From assembly GCF_900105615.1 (NCBI RefSeq), contig NZ_LT630003.1:2418001-2482000 (forward strand): a stretch of DNA of 64,000 bases. The letters run 5' to 3'. Below are positions 53,031-61,672 of this stretch, one piece after another (the stretch's first letter is position 1; every line of letters starts with the position of its first letter). The notes beneath the pieces are model-generated. The model was not told the origin of the DNA and did no database searches. It worked only from the letters and a program-made list of their open reading frames with translations. The DNA is from Lacrimispora sphenoides JCM 1415. Its GTDB lineage: Bacteria; Bacillota; Clostridia; Lachnospirales; Lachnospiraceae. The translations under genes were made by a program, and so were the position numbers.

Positions 53031-53076
53031 AAAAAACGCCCCCGTCTGATTGGATCATTTCCCTCAGAAGGAGGCG
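53031..53076 (-). terminator. terminator between ferredoxin and DUF438 genes
   Basis: GCGCCTCC...GGGGGCG stem with a G-U pair and TCTGA/TCAGA extension, followed by TTTTTT on the reverse strand. It lies 11 nt past the ferredoxin stop codon and 46 nt before the next start, so read-through may decide how much of the DUF438 gene is made. Confidence 0.65.
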
Positions 53077-53086
53077 CTCTTCCCAA

Positions 53087-53275
53087 TTATTCTACTGTTA
53101 TTACTGAAACAGGACAACCCTCCTGTGCTTCAACTGCCGTTTGCTCCGCAGACTCCGGCACTTCATCAACATATGCTTCTGCAGGTCCGTCATCCCCCAT
53201 TCGGAACACCTCGGGGCAAATCGATGCACACAGTCCGCATTCAATACAACCCTCTCTATCTACCGTTGCTTTCAT
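53087..53275 (-). CDS. small [4Fe-4S] ferredoxin
   Basis: A 62-residue single-cluster ferredoxin. The cluster motif is GCIECGLCASICPEVF (CX2CX2C with an added Cys-Pro) and a distant Cys in EGCPV near residue 54, the usual pattern of monocluster ferredoxins. GGAG precedes the ATG. It lies directly downstream of the Fnr-type palindrome at 53389-53406 and upstream of the DUF438/hemerythrin gene. It may feed electrons to Hcp (inference). Confidence 0.92.
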   Translation of the reverse strand: MKATVDREGCIECGLCASICPEVFRMGDDGPAEAYVDEVPESAEQTAVEAQEGCPVSVITVE

Positions 53276-53388
53276 ATCAACAACTCCTTTCCCAAAGATA
53301 ACTTTATTGTTGGTAATTTCTTAAAAATTATCCATTTTCCAAAGATATGTTTTATTTTTTTCAGAATATCACCTCCATGGTTTCCTGT

Positions 53389-53406
53389 ATGTTGTAATTA
53401 CAACAT
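53389..53406. promoter_or_regulatory. Fnr/HcpR-type palindromic operator
   Basis: ATGTTGTAATTACAACAT, a perfect 18-bp palindrome about 114 nt upstream of the ferredoxin start. Same core as at 2363 and 3938. Confidence 0.75.
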
Positions 53407-53526
53407 TTTCCATTTTTTAGTAAAGTATTGATTAATGTATGGAAATATGAGAAGAAATATGATACATTTTTTGATAACAGGAAATGTTGATAGGTATTGA
53501 ATATGATTGGTAAAGGAGCAAAATTG

Positions 53527-53667
53527 ATGAATATATGGAGTATGATGCAGCTGGATAAGGATAATAAAAATATTGATATACTTATGGATTATGATACTTT
53601 GGAAACAGTGAAACTTGGCGATTTATACCCGAATTGGTGGGCAGACAGCCATTTTAATCAAACCTAA
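53527..53667 (+). CDS. short hypothetical protein (46 aa)
   Basis: ATG at 53527 follows AAAGGAG by seven bases and opens 46 codons: MNIWSMMQLDKDNKNIDILMDYDTLETVKLG... to TAA at 53667. It is acidic and not recognisable; it could be the N-terminus of a shortened gene. The SnoaL-like gene follows 43 nt later. Moderate support only. Confidence 0.4.
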   Translation: MNIWSMMQLDKDNKNIDILMDYDTLETVKLGDLYPNWWADSHFNQT

Positions 53668-53710
53668 AGCAGCCGATAAATGTGACTATGAATTAAAGCA
53701 GGAGTAAAAA

Positions 53711-54082
53711 ATGTGGCAGAAAAAATCAGTTGAAAGTTATTTTCAGGCATGGATCGAAAATGATGCGGACGTACTAAGGACAGTCTTATCAGATGACATT
53801 ATATACAGCGAATGTTATGGTCCGGAATATCATGGAATCGAACAGGTTTTTAAGTGGTTTGATGATTGGAATAAGGCGGGAACTGTTTTAGAGTGGTCGA
53901 TGAAGCGGCTTGTTTCAGAAGGAAATACAATTGTTGCGGAATGGTATTTTAAATGCAATTATAACAATGTAATCAATGGATTTGACGGAGTTTCAATGAT
54001 TGACTTTGATGATAATGGGAAAATCAAAGAATTGAAAGAGTTTCAATCGAAAGCAGAACATTATTTTCCCTATGAGAAATAA
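53711..54082 (+). CDS. SnoaL-like (NTF2-fold) protein
   Basis: A 123-residue protein of the SnoaL/NTF2-like cone fold: YFQAWIENDADVLRTVLSDDIIYSECYGPEYHGIEQVFKWFDDWNKAG at the N-terminus. The ATG follows AGGAG. Members are small-molecule isomerases, hydrolases or binding proteins; no catalytic residue can be assigned. It has its own terminator at 54086-54135. Confidence 0.85.
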   Translation: MWQKKSVESYFQAWIENDADVLRTVLSDDIIYSECYGPEYHGIEQVFKWFDDWNKAGTVLEWSMKRLVSEGNTIVAEWYFKCNYNNVINGFDGVSMIDFDDNGKIKELKEFQSKAEHYFPYEK

Positions 54083-54085
54083 AAC

Positions 54086-54135
54086 AGGGAGGCTGCATAA
54101 CCAATACCCGTTCGTTATGCAGCCTCTCTTTTTAT
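54086..54135 (+). terminator. intrinsic terminator of SnoaL-like gene
   Basis: AGGGAGGCTGCATAAC (54086-54101) pairs with GTTATGCAGCCTCTCT (54114-54129), then TTTTTATT. It also faces the convergent hcp gene. Confidence 0.9.
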
Positions 54136-54164
54136 TATGCCTATATCCGGTTATTACGCGGTTA

Positions 54165-55796
54165 TTATGCGTTCATGAAGAATTCAATGTCATCTTCTAC
54201 AGTACCAATTCCTGCAATTCCAAAAGTTTCAACAAGAACCTTGGCAACGTTTGGAGATAAGAAACCAGGTAATGTCGGCCCTAAGTGAATATTCTTCACT
54301 CCTAAGTAAAGAAGTGCAAGGAGTACGATAACAGCCTTCTGCTCATACCATGCGATGTTATAAGCGATTGGAAGCTCATTGACATCATCAAGACCAAAGA
54401 CTTCCTTTAATTTCAAAGCAATTACTGCCAGAGAATAGGAGTCGTTACACTGTCCTGCATCCAGAACTCTTGGAATTCCGCCGATGTCGCCCAGTTCTAA
54501 CTTATTGTATCTGTATTTTGCACAGCCAGCCGTAAGAATGATGGTATCGCTTGGAAGCTGCTTTGCAAATTCTGTGTAGTACTCTCTGGATTTCATTCTG
54601 CCGTCGCAGCCTGCCATAACAAAGAACTTTTTAATGGCTCCGGATTTTACAGCATCAACCACCTTATCTGCAAGTGCCAGTACCTGATTATGAGCAAAAC
54701 CGCCTACAATACTGCCTGTTTCAATTTCATCAGGAGAAGGGAGCTTCTTTGCCATCTCTATGATAGCTGAAAAATCCTTCTTTCCGTTTTCATCCGCAGG
54801 AATGTTTGGACATCCAGGGAAGCCCGCAGCGCCTGTTGTAAAGATTCTGCCTGCAACTTCAGGAGTCTTTGGAGGAACAATACAGTTTGTGGTAAAGAGA
54901 ATCGGTCCGTGGAAGGACTCAAACTCGCCAACCTGCATCCACCAGGAGTTTCCGTAGTTACCAACAAAGTTGTCATATTTCTTAAATGCCGGATAGTAGT
55001 GGGCAGGAAGCATCTCACCATGGGTGTAAACATCCACTCCTGTTCCCTTTGTCTGCTCTAAAAGCTGTTCCATATCTGTCAGATCATGGCCGGAGATAAG
55101 AATGGCCGGATTCTTTCTGACACCGATATTAACGGAAGTGATTTCCGGATTTCCATAGCGTGATGTATTGGCCTCATCAAGAAGAGCCATTCCTTTTACT
55201 CCGTATTCACCGGTCTTTAAGGTCAGGGCAACCAGATCATCGGCTGTAAGGCTGTCGTCAAGTGTTGCAGCCATTCCCTCGTATATGAAGGAATAAATGG
55301 ACACATCTTCATTTCCGATGTTGAATGCATGCTCAGTGTAAGCAGCCAGACCCTTGATTCCGTAGATGATCAGCTCTCTTAAGGAACGGATATCTTCATT
55401 TTCCGTAGCCAGAACTCCTACCAGAGAAGCCTTGGAAAGCATGGCTTCTCTGGAGTCCACAGTAAATACTGCTGCATCCTGATTTCCGTTGTATCCTGTA
55501 TCCTTTGCAAGCTGGTCTCTTAATCCGAGAACCTTTACGATCTGCTTTTCAATTGCATCCGCATCAAAGTTTGCGTTTGTGATCGTAATAAAGAGGCTTG
55601 TAAGTACCTCGTGGTTGATTGTATGTAGCTCTGACGCATTGGTTTTTGTCTTTACAACAATTTCAGAAATTCCCTTTATCGCATAAACAAGCAGGTCCTG
55701 AAGCTTTGCAACCTCCTCGTTCTTGCCACAGACACCTTTGATGGTACAGCCTGTGTTCTTTGCTGTCTCCTGACACTGATAGCAAAACATGCTCAT
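54165..55796 (-). CDS. hcp: hydroxylamine reductase / hybrid-cluster protein (second copy)
   Basis: A 543-residue Hcp. The N-terminal cluster motif [23 protein letters not shown] has spacing CX2CX8CX5C (the [4Fe-4S] form). Hybrid-cluster ligands match the first copy: [50 protein letters not shown] and WYEQKAV. AGGAGG precedes the ATG at 55796 by eight bases; a second ATG is two codons in. The Fnr-type palindrome (variant GTTGTTATAACAAC) is upstream at 55895-55908. The first copy at 324-1916 has an extra Cys and slightly different spacing, so the two may differ in function or expression. It stands alone. Confidence 0.95.
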   Translation of the reverse strand: MSMFCYQCQETAKNTGCTIKGVCGKNEEVAKLQDLLVYAIKGISEIVVKTKTNASELHTINHEVLTSLFITITNANFDADAIEKQIVKVLGLRDQLAKDTGYNGNQDAAVFTVDSREAMLSKASLVGVLATENEDIRSLRELIIYGIKGLAAYTEHAFNIGNEDVSIYSFIYEGMAATLDDSLTADDLVALTLKTGEYGVKGMALLDEANTSRYGNPEITSVNIGVRKNPAILISGHDLTDMEQLLEQTKGTGVDVYTHGEMLPAHYYPAFKKYDNFVGNYGNSWWMQVGEFESFHGPILFTTNCIVPPKTPEVAGRIFTTGAAGFPGCPNIPADENGKKDFSAIIEMAKKLPSPDEIETGSIVGGFAHNQVLALADKVVDAVKSGAIKKFFVMAGCDGRMKSREYYTEFAKQLPSDTIILTAGCAKYRYNKLELGDIGGIPRVLDAGQCNDSYSLAVIALKLKEVFGLDDVNELPIAYNIAWYEQKAVIVLLALLYLGVKNIHLGPTLPGFLSPNVAKVLVETFGIAGIGTVEDDIEFFMNA

Positions 55797-55894
55797 ATTC
55801 CATTACCTCCTAATGTAAATTTTCTATGCACAGCACCTTTTTTCAATGCTCCTGCTTTCTTTTTAAAGGATACCACTGGAATAAAGCTATGTCC

Positions 55895-55908
55895 GTTGTT
55901 ATAACAAC
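55895..55908. promoter_or_regulatory. Fnr/HcpR-type operator variant
   Basis: GTTGTTATAACAAC, a perfect 14-bp palindrome that keeps GTTGT..ACAAC-type ends (GTTGTT/AACAAC) but has TATA at the centre. It is about 99 nt upstream of the hcp2 start codon. Confidence 0.6.
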
Positions 55909-56036
55909 ATACTTGGATTTTATTTTTTTCCATAATAAAAACGGCCATATCAGCAATTTGTCTCTCCCAAAAAGCTGATACAGCCGGTCCTACCAAGAAA
56001 CAGTGCCACAATTGGCCTTAATCGTTCGGAACCGTT

Positions 56037-56258
56037 TTAACGTTCTTCCATACAAATTTTCACAAATTTCGCCATAATCAATATATAACTGAAAATGAAA
56101 ACAAAGCCTGCGGCCATAAGAGGCCATTTTCTCTTTTTTTCCGGGATCGATAATCCAACCATGATCCCCACTGCACACAGGCATATCTTTAATAGTGCAA
56201 AATCTTTTATGCTGCACTTTTGCACAAATGCATCGGCACACTTACAAATCTCTTTCAT
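56037..56258 (-). CDS. small two-TM membrane protein
   Basis: A 73-residue protein with two hydrophobic segments (about 22-36 and 48-66: LLKICLCAVGIMVGLSI and WPLMAAGFVFIFSYILIMA) and a short Cys-containing start MKEICKCADAFVQK. I recall similar proteins in clostridia labelled as permease-like without experimental support. An ATG at 56258 is favoured (nine bases after AAAGGAG) over a GTG at 56264. Function unknown. Confidence 0.7.
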   Translation of the reverse strand: MKEICKCADAFVQKCSIKDFALLKICLCAVGIMVGLSIPEKKRKWPLMAAGFVFIFSYILIMAKFVKICMEER

Positions 56259-56410
56259 CCGCACCGTCTCCTTTCATGAATTTTCTTCTCTGGTTCATTT
56301 AATCACGTCCTGTTTGTTTGATCCATAGTTAGTATACGCTTTTGGAAAAATATTATTAGATTCTAACCGAAAATCCTGTCCAAATTTGAACGTCAAGGCC
56401 AAAATCGGAA

Positions 56411-57022
56411 TCAACGATAATCCTGCACATCAAATTCTTTATTTTTATAATAGTATTTTCTGTCATCCTCTACAATCTGCCGGACTACTCGGCAGGGATT
56501 CCCCAGAGCCACCACACGATCCGGGATATCTTTTGTCACAACGCTTCCGGCTCCGATCACCACATCATTTCCTATGGTAACGCCTGGATTAATGATAACG
56601 TTGCCTCCGATCCACACATTGTTCCCTATGGTGACAGGAATGCCGTACTCATATCCTGAATTTCTGGAATCCGGATGTATGGGATGACCGGCAGTATAGA
56701 TAGAAACATTGGGCGCAAACATTACATTGTCCCCGATTATCACCTTTCCTACATCAAGGATCGTACAGTTATAATTTGCATAAAAATAATCCCCTACCTC
56801 AATATTGGTCCCGTAATCACAATGAAACGGCGCCTCAATATGAACATCCTTTCCTGCCTTTCCAAGAATACTCCGAATCAGCTCTTCCATTTTTTCTTCG
56901 TCATCCGGGCACAGCTGATTATACTGGTATATCTTAAGCTTGTTCTCCATTCGCTCCTCGCGGAGCCCATCCAGCCAGGCCTTGTAAGGCAGGCCAGCCA
57001 GCATTCTTTCCTTTTGGTTCAT
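56411..57022 (-). CDS. maa: maltose O-acetyltransferase-family protein
   Basis: A 203-residue left-handed beta-helix (hexapeptide) acetyltransferase of the Maa/LacA type, acetylating sugars. N-terminal Mac domain (MNQKERMLAGLPYKAWLDGLREER...) and repeats with INPGVTIGNDVVIGAGSVVTKDIPDRVVALGNPCRVVR; APFHCDYGTNIEVGDYFYANYNCTIL and APNVSIYTAGHP are diagnostic. GGGTGG is seven bases before the ATG at 57022; an ATG at 57028 is the alternative. It is divergent from the fusion gene. Natural substrate unknown. Confidence 0.9.
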   Translation of the reverse strand: MNQKERMLAGLPYKAWLDGLREERMENKLKIYQYNQLCPDDEEKMEELIRSILGKAGKDVHIEAPFHCDYGTNIEVGDYFYANYNCTILDVGKVIIGDNVMFAPNVSIYTAGHPIHPDSRNSGYEYGIPVTIGNNVWIGGNVIINPGVTIGNDVVIGAGSVVTKDIPDRVVALGNPCRVVRQIVEDDRKYYYKNKEFDVQDYR

Positions 57023-57151
57023 GATCATTCCACCCTTTCTTCTTTCCTCTTAATTGAAACGGATACTACAATGATAAATCATGAAACGCCGAATATCAAC
57101 CGTAAGGTCCACCATAATATTTTTGGGGAATATATTTTTATTTCACATCTA

Positions 57152-57180
57152 TTGACAGATTATCATTAATCTGGTATTAT
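57152..57180 (+). promoter_or_regulatory. sigma-A promoter of nucleotidyltransferase-aminotransferase gene
   Basis: TTGACA (57152-57157), 17-nt spacer, TATTAT (57175-57180), 48 nt before the start codon at 57228. Confidence 0.75.
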
Positions 57181-57227
57181 GTTCAATAATTTATAAAATA
57201 TTATATTTTTGAACAAAGGAGTATGCG

Positions 57228-59036
57228 ATGCAGGCAATTATTCTGGCCGCCGGTATGGGACGGCGTTTAAAAAAGCTAACAGAGAACCAGCCAAAATGCA
57301 TGGTCACTGTAAATGGCATTCCTATGATCGTACGCATGATGAAACAGTTGGATCATTGCCATTTGGACCGGATCATCATTGTTACCGGTCATAAGGGCGA
57401 AGAGCTGCAATCCTTTGTATCCTCTCTCCCCCTCTCCACTCCGGTCACCTACATAGACAATCCGGTTTACAAAACAACAAACAACATTTACTCCCTTTAC
57501 CTTGCTAAGGACCAGCTACTCAAAGATGATACCATTTTGCTGGAATCTGACCTGATTTTCGAACAGGAAGTGCTGACCCAGATCGTAAACGATCCCTATC
57601 CCAATCTGGCACTTGTGGCCCATTTTGAAAGCTGGATGGATGGGACAGTGGTTCTGCTTGATGAACAGGACAATATTATGAAGTTCCTCACACGAAAGGA
57701 TTTCCGTTTCGAGGATATTCATTCCTACTATAAGACTGTCAACATCTATAAGTTCAGCCGCAATTTTTCCACCACCCACTACGTTCCCTTCCTGGAAGCG
57801 TACAGCAAGGCTTTAGGAAACAATGAGTATTATGAACAGGTATTAAAGGTCATATCACTTTTGGATGACCACGATTTAAAAGCCACCAGACTGGAAAACG
57901 GCTTCTGGTATGAAATCGACGATGAACAGGATTTAGATATTGCAGAATCCATTTTTACGGATTCTCAAAGCAGACTATCCCGGCTATCAAAGCGCTTTGG
58001 CGGCTACTGGCGGTACCCTGGCCTTCTGGACTTCTGTTACCTGGTCAATCCCTATTTTCCAAACAGCCGTTTCATGGGAGAAATCAAGGCCAGCTTTGAA
58101 GCCCTTACCACCAGCTATCCCTCCGGCCTTGATGTTAATAACCTGCTGGCTGCAAAATCCCTGGGCCTGGACAGAAACCAGGTTCTCACCGGAAACGGGG
58201 CCGCAGAATTAATAAAGCCTTTGCTCCGCAGCTTTAAAAATGCAGTCGGAGTCCTGCGCCCTTCCTTTGAAGAGTATGGGGCATGTTCCCAAAATGCCGT
58301 TTATTTTTCCGTAACAGCTCCGGATTATACTTATACCGCCCAGGATATCATGGACTTTTACAACAATAAGGAGCTGGATGCTCTGGTTTTAGTCAACCCG
58401 GATAATCCCACAGGAAATTACATTCCAAAGAAAGAGGTTCTTTCTCTTGCCAGGTACTGCAAGGCCAGAGGCATTACATTCATTCTGGATGAATCCTTTA
58501 TTGACTTCTCCTCTGCAGAGGAATCGCCGTCGCTTATGTGTCAGGAAATATTGGATGAGTATACGAACCTGGTTCTTATTAAAAGTATTTCAAAGTCCTA
58601 TGGGGTGCCAGGGCTGAGGCTGGGGCTCCTCACCTGCAGTGATCCGGAAATTATCAGCCTTGTCCGGAAAGAACTGCCCATTTGGAACATCAACTCTCTG
58701 GCTGAGTATTTTCTTCAGATTTTCGAAAAGTATCAATCAGACTATCAGGAGGCACTGGATCGTTTTAAAGGGACCAGAGAAAAATTATACCAGTCCCTTC
58801 ATTCCATCAGGCAGTTGAAGCTTTACCCTTCACAGGCCAACTTCATCATGTGTGAAATCACCGATGGCTGTTTGGCAACACAGATTGCGGAGTTGTTGTT
58901 AAACCGCTATAACATTCTGGTAAAGGATCTGTCCCATAAACCCGGAATGGAAGGCAGAGAGATAATCCGCATTGCAGTCAGAACAGAGGCAGACAACGAA
59001 CGTCTGGCGGATGCGCTGAAACACATATTACGCTAA
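57228..59036 (+). CDS. bifunctional nucleotidyltransferase-PLP aminotransferase fusion
   Basis: A 602-residue fusion. Residues 1-240 are a sugar/phosphocholine-type nucleotidyltransferase (AIILAAGMGRRLKKLTENQPKCMVTVNGIPMI; DSDL-like ESDLIFEQ). Residues about 250-602 are a class I/II PLP aminotransferase related to HisC/CobD: NPDNPTGNY, DESFIDF, and the PLP Lys in KSISKSYGVPGLRLG. AAAGGAG precedes the ATG. A methyltransferase follows 18 nt later. Such fusions are known in cell-surface glycan or head-group pathways (for example PntC for phosphonates, although that one uses a class V transaminase). The substrate is unknown; no phosphonate mutase gene is in the window. Confidence 0.82.
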   Translation: MQAIILAAGMGRRLKKLTENQPKCMVTVNGIPMIVRMMKQLDHCHLDRIIIVTGHKGEELQSFVSSLPLSTPVTYIDNPVYKTTNNIYSLYLAKDQLLKDDTILLESDLIFEQEVLTQIVNDPYPNLALVAHFESWMDGTVVLLDEQDNIMKFLTRKDFRFEDIHSYYKTVNIYKFSRNFSTTHYVPFLEAYSKALGNNEYYEQVLKVISLLDDHDLKATRLENGFWYEIDDEQDLDIAESIFTDSQSRLSRLSKRFGGYWRYPGLLDFCYLVNPYFPNSRFMGEIKASFEALTTSYPSGLDVNNLLAAKSLGLDRNQVLTGNGAAELIKPLLRSFKNAVGVLRPSFEEYGACSQNAVYFSVTAPDYTYTAQDIMDFYNNKELDALVLVNPDNPTGNYIPKKEVLSLARYCKARGITFILDESFIDFSSAEESPSLMCQEILDEYTNLVLIKSISKSYGVPGLRLGLLTCSDPEIISLVRKELPIWNINSLAEYFLQIFEKYQSDYQEALDRFKGTREKLYQSLHSIRQLKLYPSQANFIMCEITDGCLATQIAELLLNRYNILVKDLSHKPGMEGREIIRIAVRTEADNERLADALKHILR

Positions 59037-59054
59037 TTAAAGGAGGCAATTATT

Positions 59055-59639
59055 ATGAATACGCAAAATGAATCAAAGGAAACCTGGAAACAGATCTGGA
59101 CCCGGAAAGGCCGGGCAGATAGCTCCGTTACAGACTTACTGGCATACGATGGATATGAAGCCACCAAGGTAGATATGGAAGAAGTGGCAAGCCAGATCAT
59201 CAAGCGGCTGGATATACATAAAAACGACAGAGTCCTTGAAGTGGGATGCGGCGCAGGTGCCCTGGCTCAGTATCTGGACTGTGATTACGTAGGCATTGAC
59301 TATTCCCCTACTCTTGTACAAAAGCACATCGAGTTTTTACAGAATTCGGTCCTGACCGGAGAAGCCGCAGACTTACCGTTTAAGGATAAATCCTTTGATA
59401 AGGTGATCTGCTACGGCGTATACCTTTATTTTGATAATAAGGAATATGCTGAAAAAGCAACGAAAGAGCTGCTGCGGGTTGCCAAAAAGGGAGTGCTGAT
59501 CGGAGAGATCCCCATGCGTTCTCACCGGGAGGAACACCTGTTGTTTTCCAAGGAAGAATTTCGCGGCTGGGATATCAGCGACGGTTTTTATGATCCATAC
59601 AGAAAAGACCGGTTCAATGCTGTTTATATCTTCTCCTAA
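59055..59639 (+). CDS. class I SAM-dependent methyltransferase
   Basis: A 194-residue methyltransferase. Motif I is VLEVGCGAGALAQYL, motif II VGIDYSPTLVQKH, and motif IV-like DKVICYGVYLYFDNKEY. It starts 18 nt after the nucleotidyltransferase-aminotransferase gene and is probably cotranscribed, so it may methylate that pathway's product. AAGGAGG precedes the ATG. It is followed by the palindromic terminator at 59701-59726. Confidence 0.87.
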   Translation: MNTQNESKETWKQIWTRKGRADSSVTDLLAYDGYEATKVDMEEVASQIIKRLDIHKNDRVLEVGCGAGALAQYLDCDYVGIDYSPTLVQKHIEFLQNSVLTGEAADLPFKDKSFDKVICYGVYLYFDNKEYAEKATKELLRVAKKGVLIGEIPMRSHREEHLLFSKEEFRGWDISDGFYDPYRKDRFNAVYIFS

Positions 59640-59700
59640 CAAATGTGTTAAGGCTGTTTCGTGCAGTCATCATACATTAAGACGAATTCAGAATCAGATT

Positions 59701-59726
59701 AAGGGAAAGGCGATCGCCTTTCCCTT
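59701..59726. terminator. 26-bp perfect palindrome (bidirectional terminator)
   Basis: Perfect palindrome with the centre GGCGATCGCC and A/T-rich ends AAGGGAAA / TTTCCCTT. It lies between the convergent methyltransferase and YesN-type genes. Confidence 0.8.
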
Positions 59727-59786
59727 TCAATTCTTCACAGTACGCCGCATTATACCATTCCCGACACAGCACGCTGCATCATTCAT

Positions 59787-61397
59787 TCAGGAGCAGTTCT
59801 TTTTTATTGTTATACTCTCATATTCCTTTGGAGTATGGCCCGTGATCTTTTTAAATACGGTACTGAAATAGTATTGCGTATCAAAACCAAGCATATCTGA
59901 TATTTCATACATCATATATTGATACGTCCCTATCAGCTCCTTTGCCTTTTCAATTTTAACCTCTGAGACATAATCCGAAAAATTTTTCCCAGTCTGTTTT
60001 TTAAAAATGCTGCTTAAATGTCCCTGGCTGATATTTAACAGAGCGGACATCTGATTTAAGGTTATCTTTTCCCGGTAATGCTCCCGGATATATTCCTGAA
60101 CCAGCTCAATATACTTGTCCTTCCTGCTTTCCTTATAGGTCTCCAAACCTTCTGCCACCTGGTCCCGGACCCCCTCCAGCCAGGCGATCACGGCATTTAA
60201 GTCAGACAGATGGTTTAACTGTCCTGCCACATCTGAAATATAGGGAAAGCCCTGGTCCTCTCTCTCTTCCAAAAGGAATGTAATATAGTAATAAAGTTTA
60301 CTGCATGCATTAACCGCCTGGGATCGGGATGGCTTACACCGGGCAAACAGCTGAATGATCTGGTTCATGATATTGGAAAAGCCGTCCCGGTCATTTTGAC
60401 GGATAATGCCAGTTAATTCCTTCTTTAAACAATTAATATTGAAGCTGCTGCTGTGATAGAAGTTCTCTTTACAATTATCTAAATAATATACAATCGCACT
60501 GGAACTGTTATCATACGTTTCTTTCATAGCACTCATAGCCTGGTAAAGAAGATCCTGAACTCCTTCCGCTTCCCTCACCGGCCGGCTGACCGCAAAGGAC
60601 ACAGGAATATCAAAATATTCCCTGATTACCTTACGGAATTTGATGCTCATTGCTTCCACTGACTCTTTATAATCATCCATTCCCTCCAGAGAAAGAACAA
60701 GGATAAAACCTTTTTGCTCCTTTTTCAAAAGGCAGCATCTGTCAAAAAAACCCTTTACCATTTCATGAATGATATTTTCCGCAAAATTAATGATTCTTTT
60801 CTGGTCAGCCCTGGTAAATGTCTCGGAAAAACCCTCATGCTTGTAATTAAAATGAATTACCATCAAAAGAAGCACCGGGTAACGTTCCCGGATCATTACA
60901 GACAGCCTTTCATCCGGATGCGCATCCGCATCGCAAATCAAAATATGCCTGAAATAATTTTGAATGCGTTCGTCGGCGGTTACCTCTCCGCCTTCCATAA
61001 ATCCTATCCTCCGACGGGTTAGGTTGCATCTGTCTTTGGCTCGTTCCAGAGCAGCGATTAACGCTTTCTCATCAAGTTCCAGCTTTATGAGATAATCAAC
61101 AGCTCCCAGACGCAGCGCCTCTTTCACCAGAGAGAATTCCTCCAGGTTTGACAAGAAAATAAAAGATGCAGTATATCCTCGTTCAACAGATGCCTTCATA
61201 AAGCTGATCCCATCCATGACAGGCATTCCAATATCCGTTATCACAATATCTGGTCTTAGAGCTTCCATTTGTGCAAGAGCCTGGCAGCCATTGGTGACCT
61301 TTCTGACTATTTTACACTGATGCTCTTCCCAGTTTAAAAGAGAAGATACCCCTGCCAGAATCAGGGGTTCGTCGTCAACGATCATAATCCGATACAT
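59787..61397 (-). CDS. YesN/AraC-type response regulator
   Basis: A 536-residue response regulator. Receiver domain (1-120) with IVDDEPLILAGV, acceptor DIVITDIGMPVMDG and FLSNLEEFSLVKEALRLGAVDYLIK; a middle linker region; and a C-terminal AraC pair of helix-turn-helices (about 430-530; IREHYREKITLNQMSALLNISQGHLSSIFKKQTGKNFSDYVSEVKIEKAKELIGTYQ). GGAG precedes the ATG. The partner kinase is not in the window; such YesN proteins often regulate nearby sugar-use genes, here possibly the CBM96 protein locus. Confidence 0.92.
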   Translation of the reverse strand: MYRIMIVDDEPLILAGVSSLLNWEEHQCKIVRKVTNGCQALAQMEALRPDIVITDIGMPVMDGISFMKASVERGYTASFIFLSNLEEFSLVKEALRLGAVDYLIKLELDEKALIAALERAKDRCNLTRRRIGFMEGGEVTADERIQNYFRHILICDADAHPDERLSVMIRERYPVLLLMVIHFNYKHEGFSETFTRADQKRIINFAENIIHEMVKGFFDRCCLLKKEQKGFILVLSLEGMDDYKESVEAMSIKFRKVIREYFDIPVSFAVSRPVREAEGVQDLLYQAMSAMKETYDNSSSAIVYYLDNCKENFYHSSSFNINCLKKELTGIIRQNDRDGFSNIMNQIIQLFARCKPSRSQAVNACSKLYYYITFLLEEREDQGFPYISDVAGQLNHLSDLNAVIAWLEGVRDQVAEGLETYKESRKDKYIELVQEYIREHYREKITLNQMSALLNISQGHLSSIFKKQTGKNFSDYVSEVKIEKAKELIGTYQYMMYEISDMLGFDTQYYFSTVFKKITGHTPKEYESITIKKNCS

Positions 61398-61501
61398 ATT
61401 TATTACTCCAAAAGAATATTTACAGTTACCTGCATTTATCCCTCAGCCTTGGTTCCCATTATGCTTATCTCATTGATTTATGGGCCGAGGTATCTTCTCT
61501 T

Positions 61502-61648
61502 CTGGTATTCCGGTTCCATTATCCCGTATCGTAATTCGTATCTCTTAATCGTTTACTTTATATTCCGTTCTTTAATTCCGCTCTGTTATTCCGCACTGTT
61601 ATTCCGATCTGTTATTCCGCTCTTTTACTCCGCTCTTTTCTCCACGTT
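61502..61648. repeat. 13-nt tandem repeat array
   Basis: Six clean 13-nt units TGTTATTCCGCTC-like at 61558-61635 and degenerate 13-nt units on both sides (61502-61557 and to about 61648). In reverse complement they read GCGGAATAACAGA. The array lies between the YesN-type start and the anchored protein gene; it may be regulator sites or slippage. Confidence 0.75.
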
Positions 61649-61672
61649 CATTGCCGCATAAAACAGGATTCT

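Noticed and set aside
55990..56241. Reverse frame 55990-56241 beside the small two-TM gene
   Set aside because: It overlaps the supported 56037-56258 gene in another frame and lacks a good start context.
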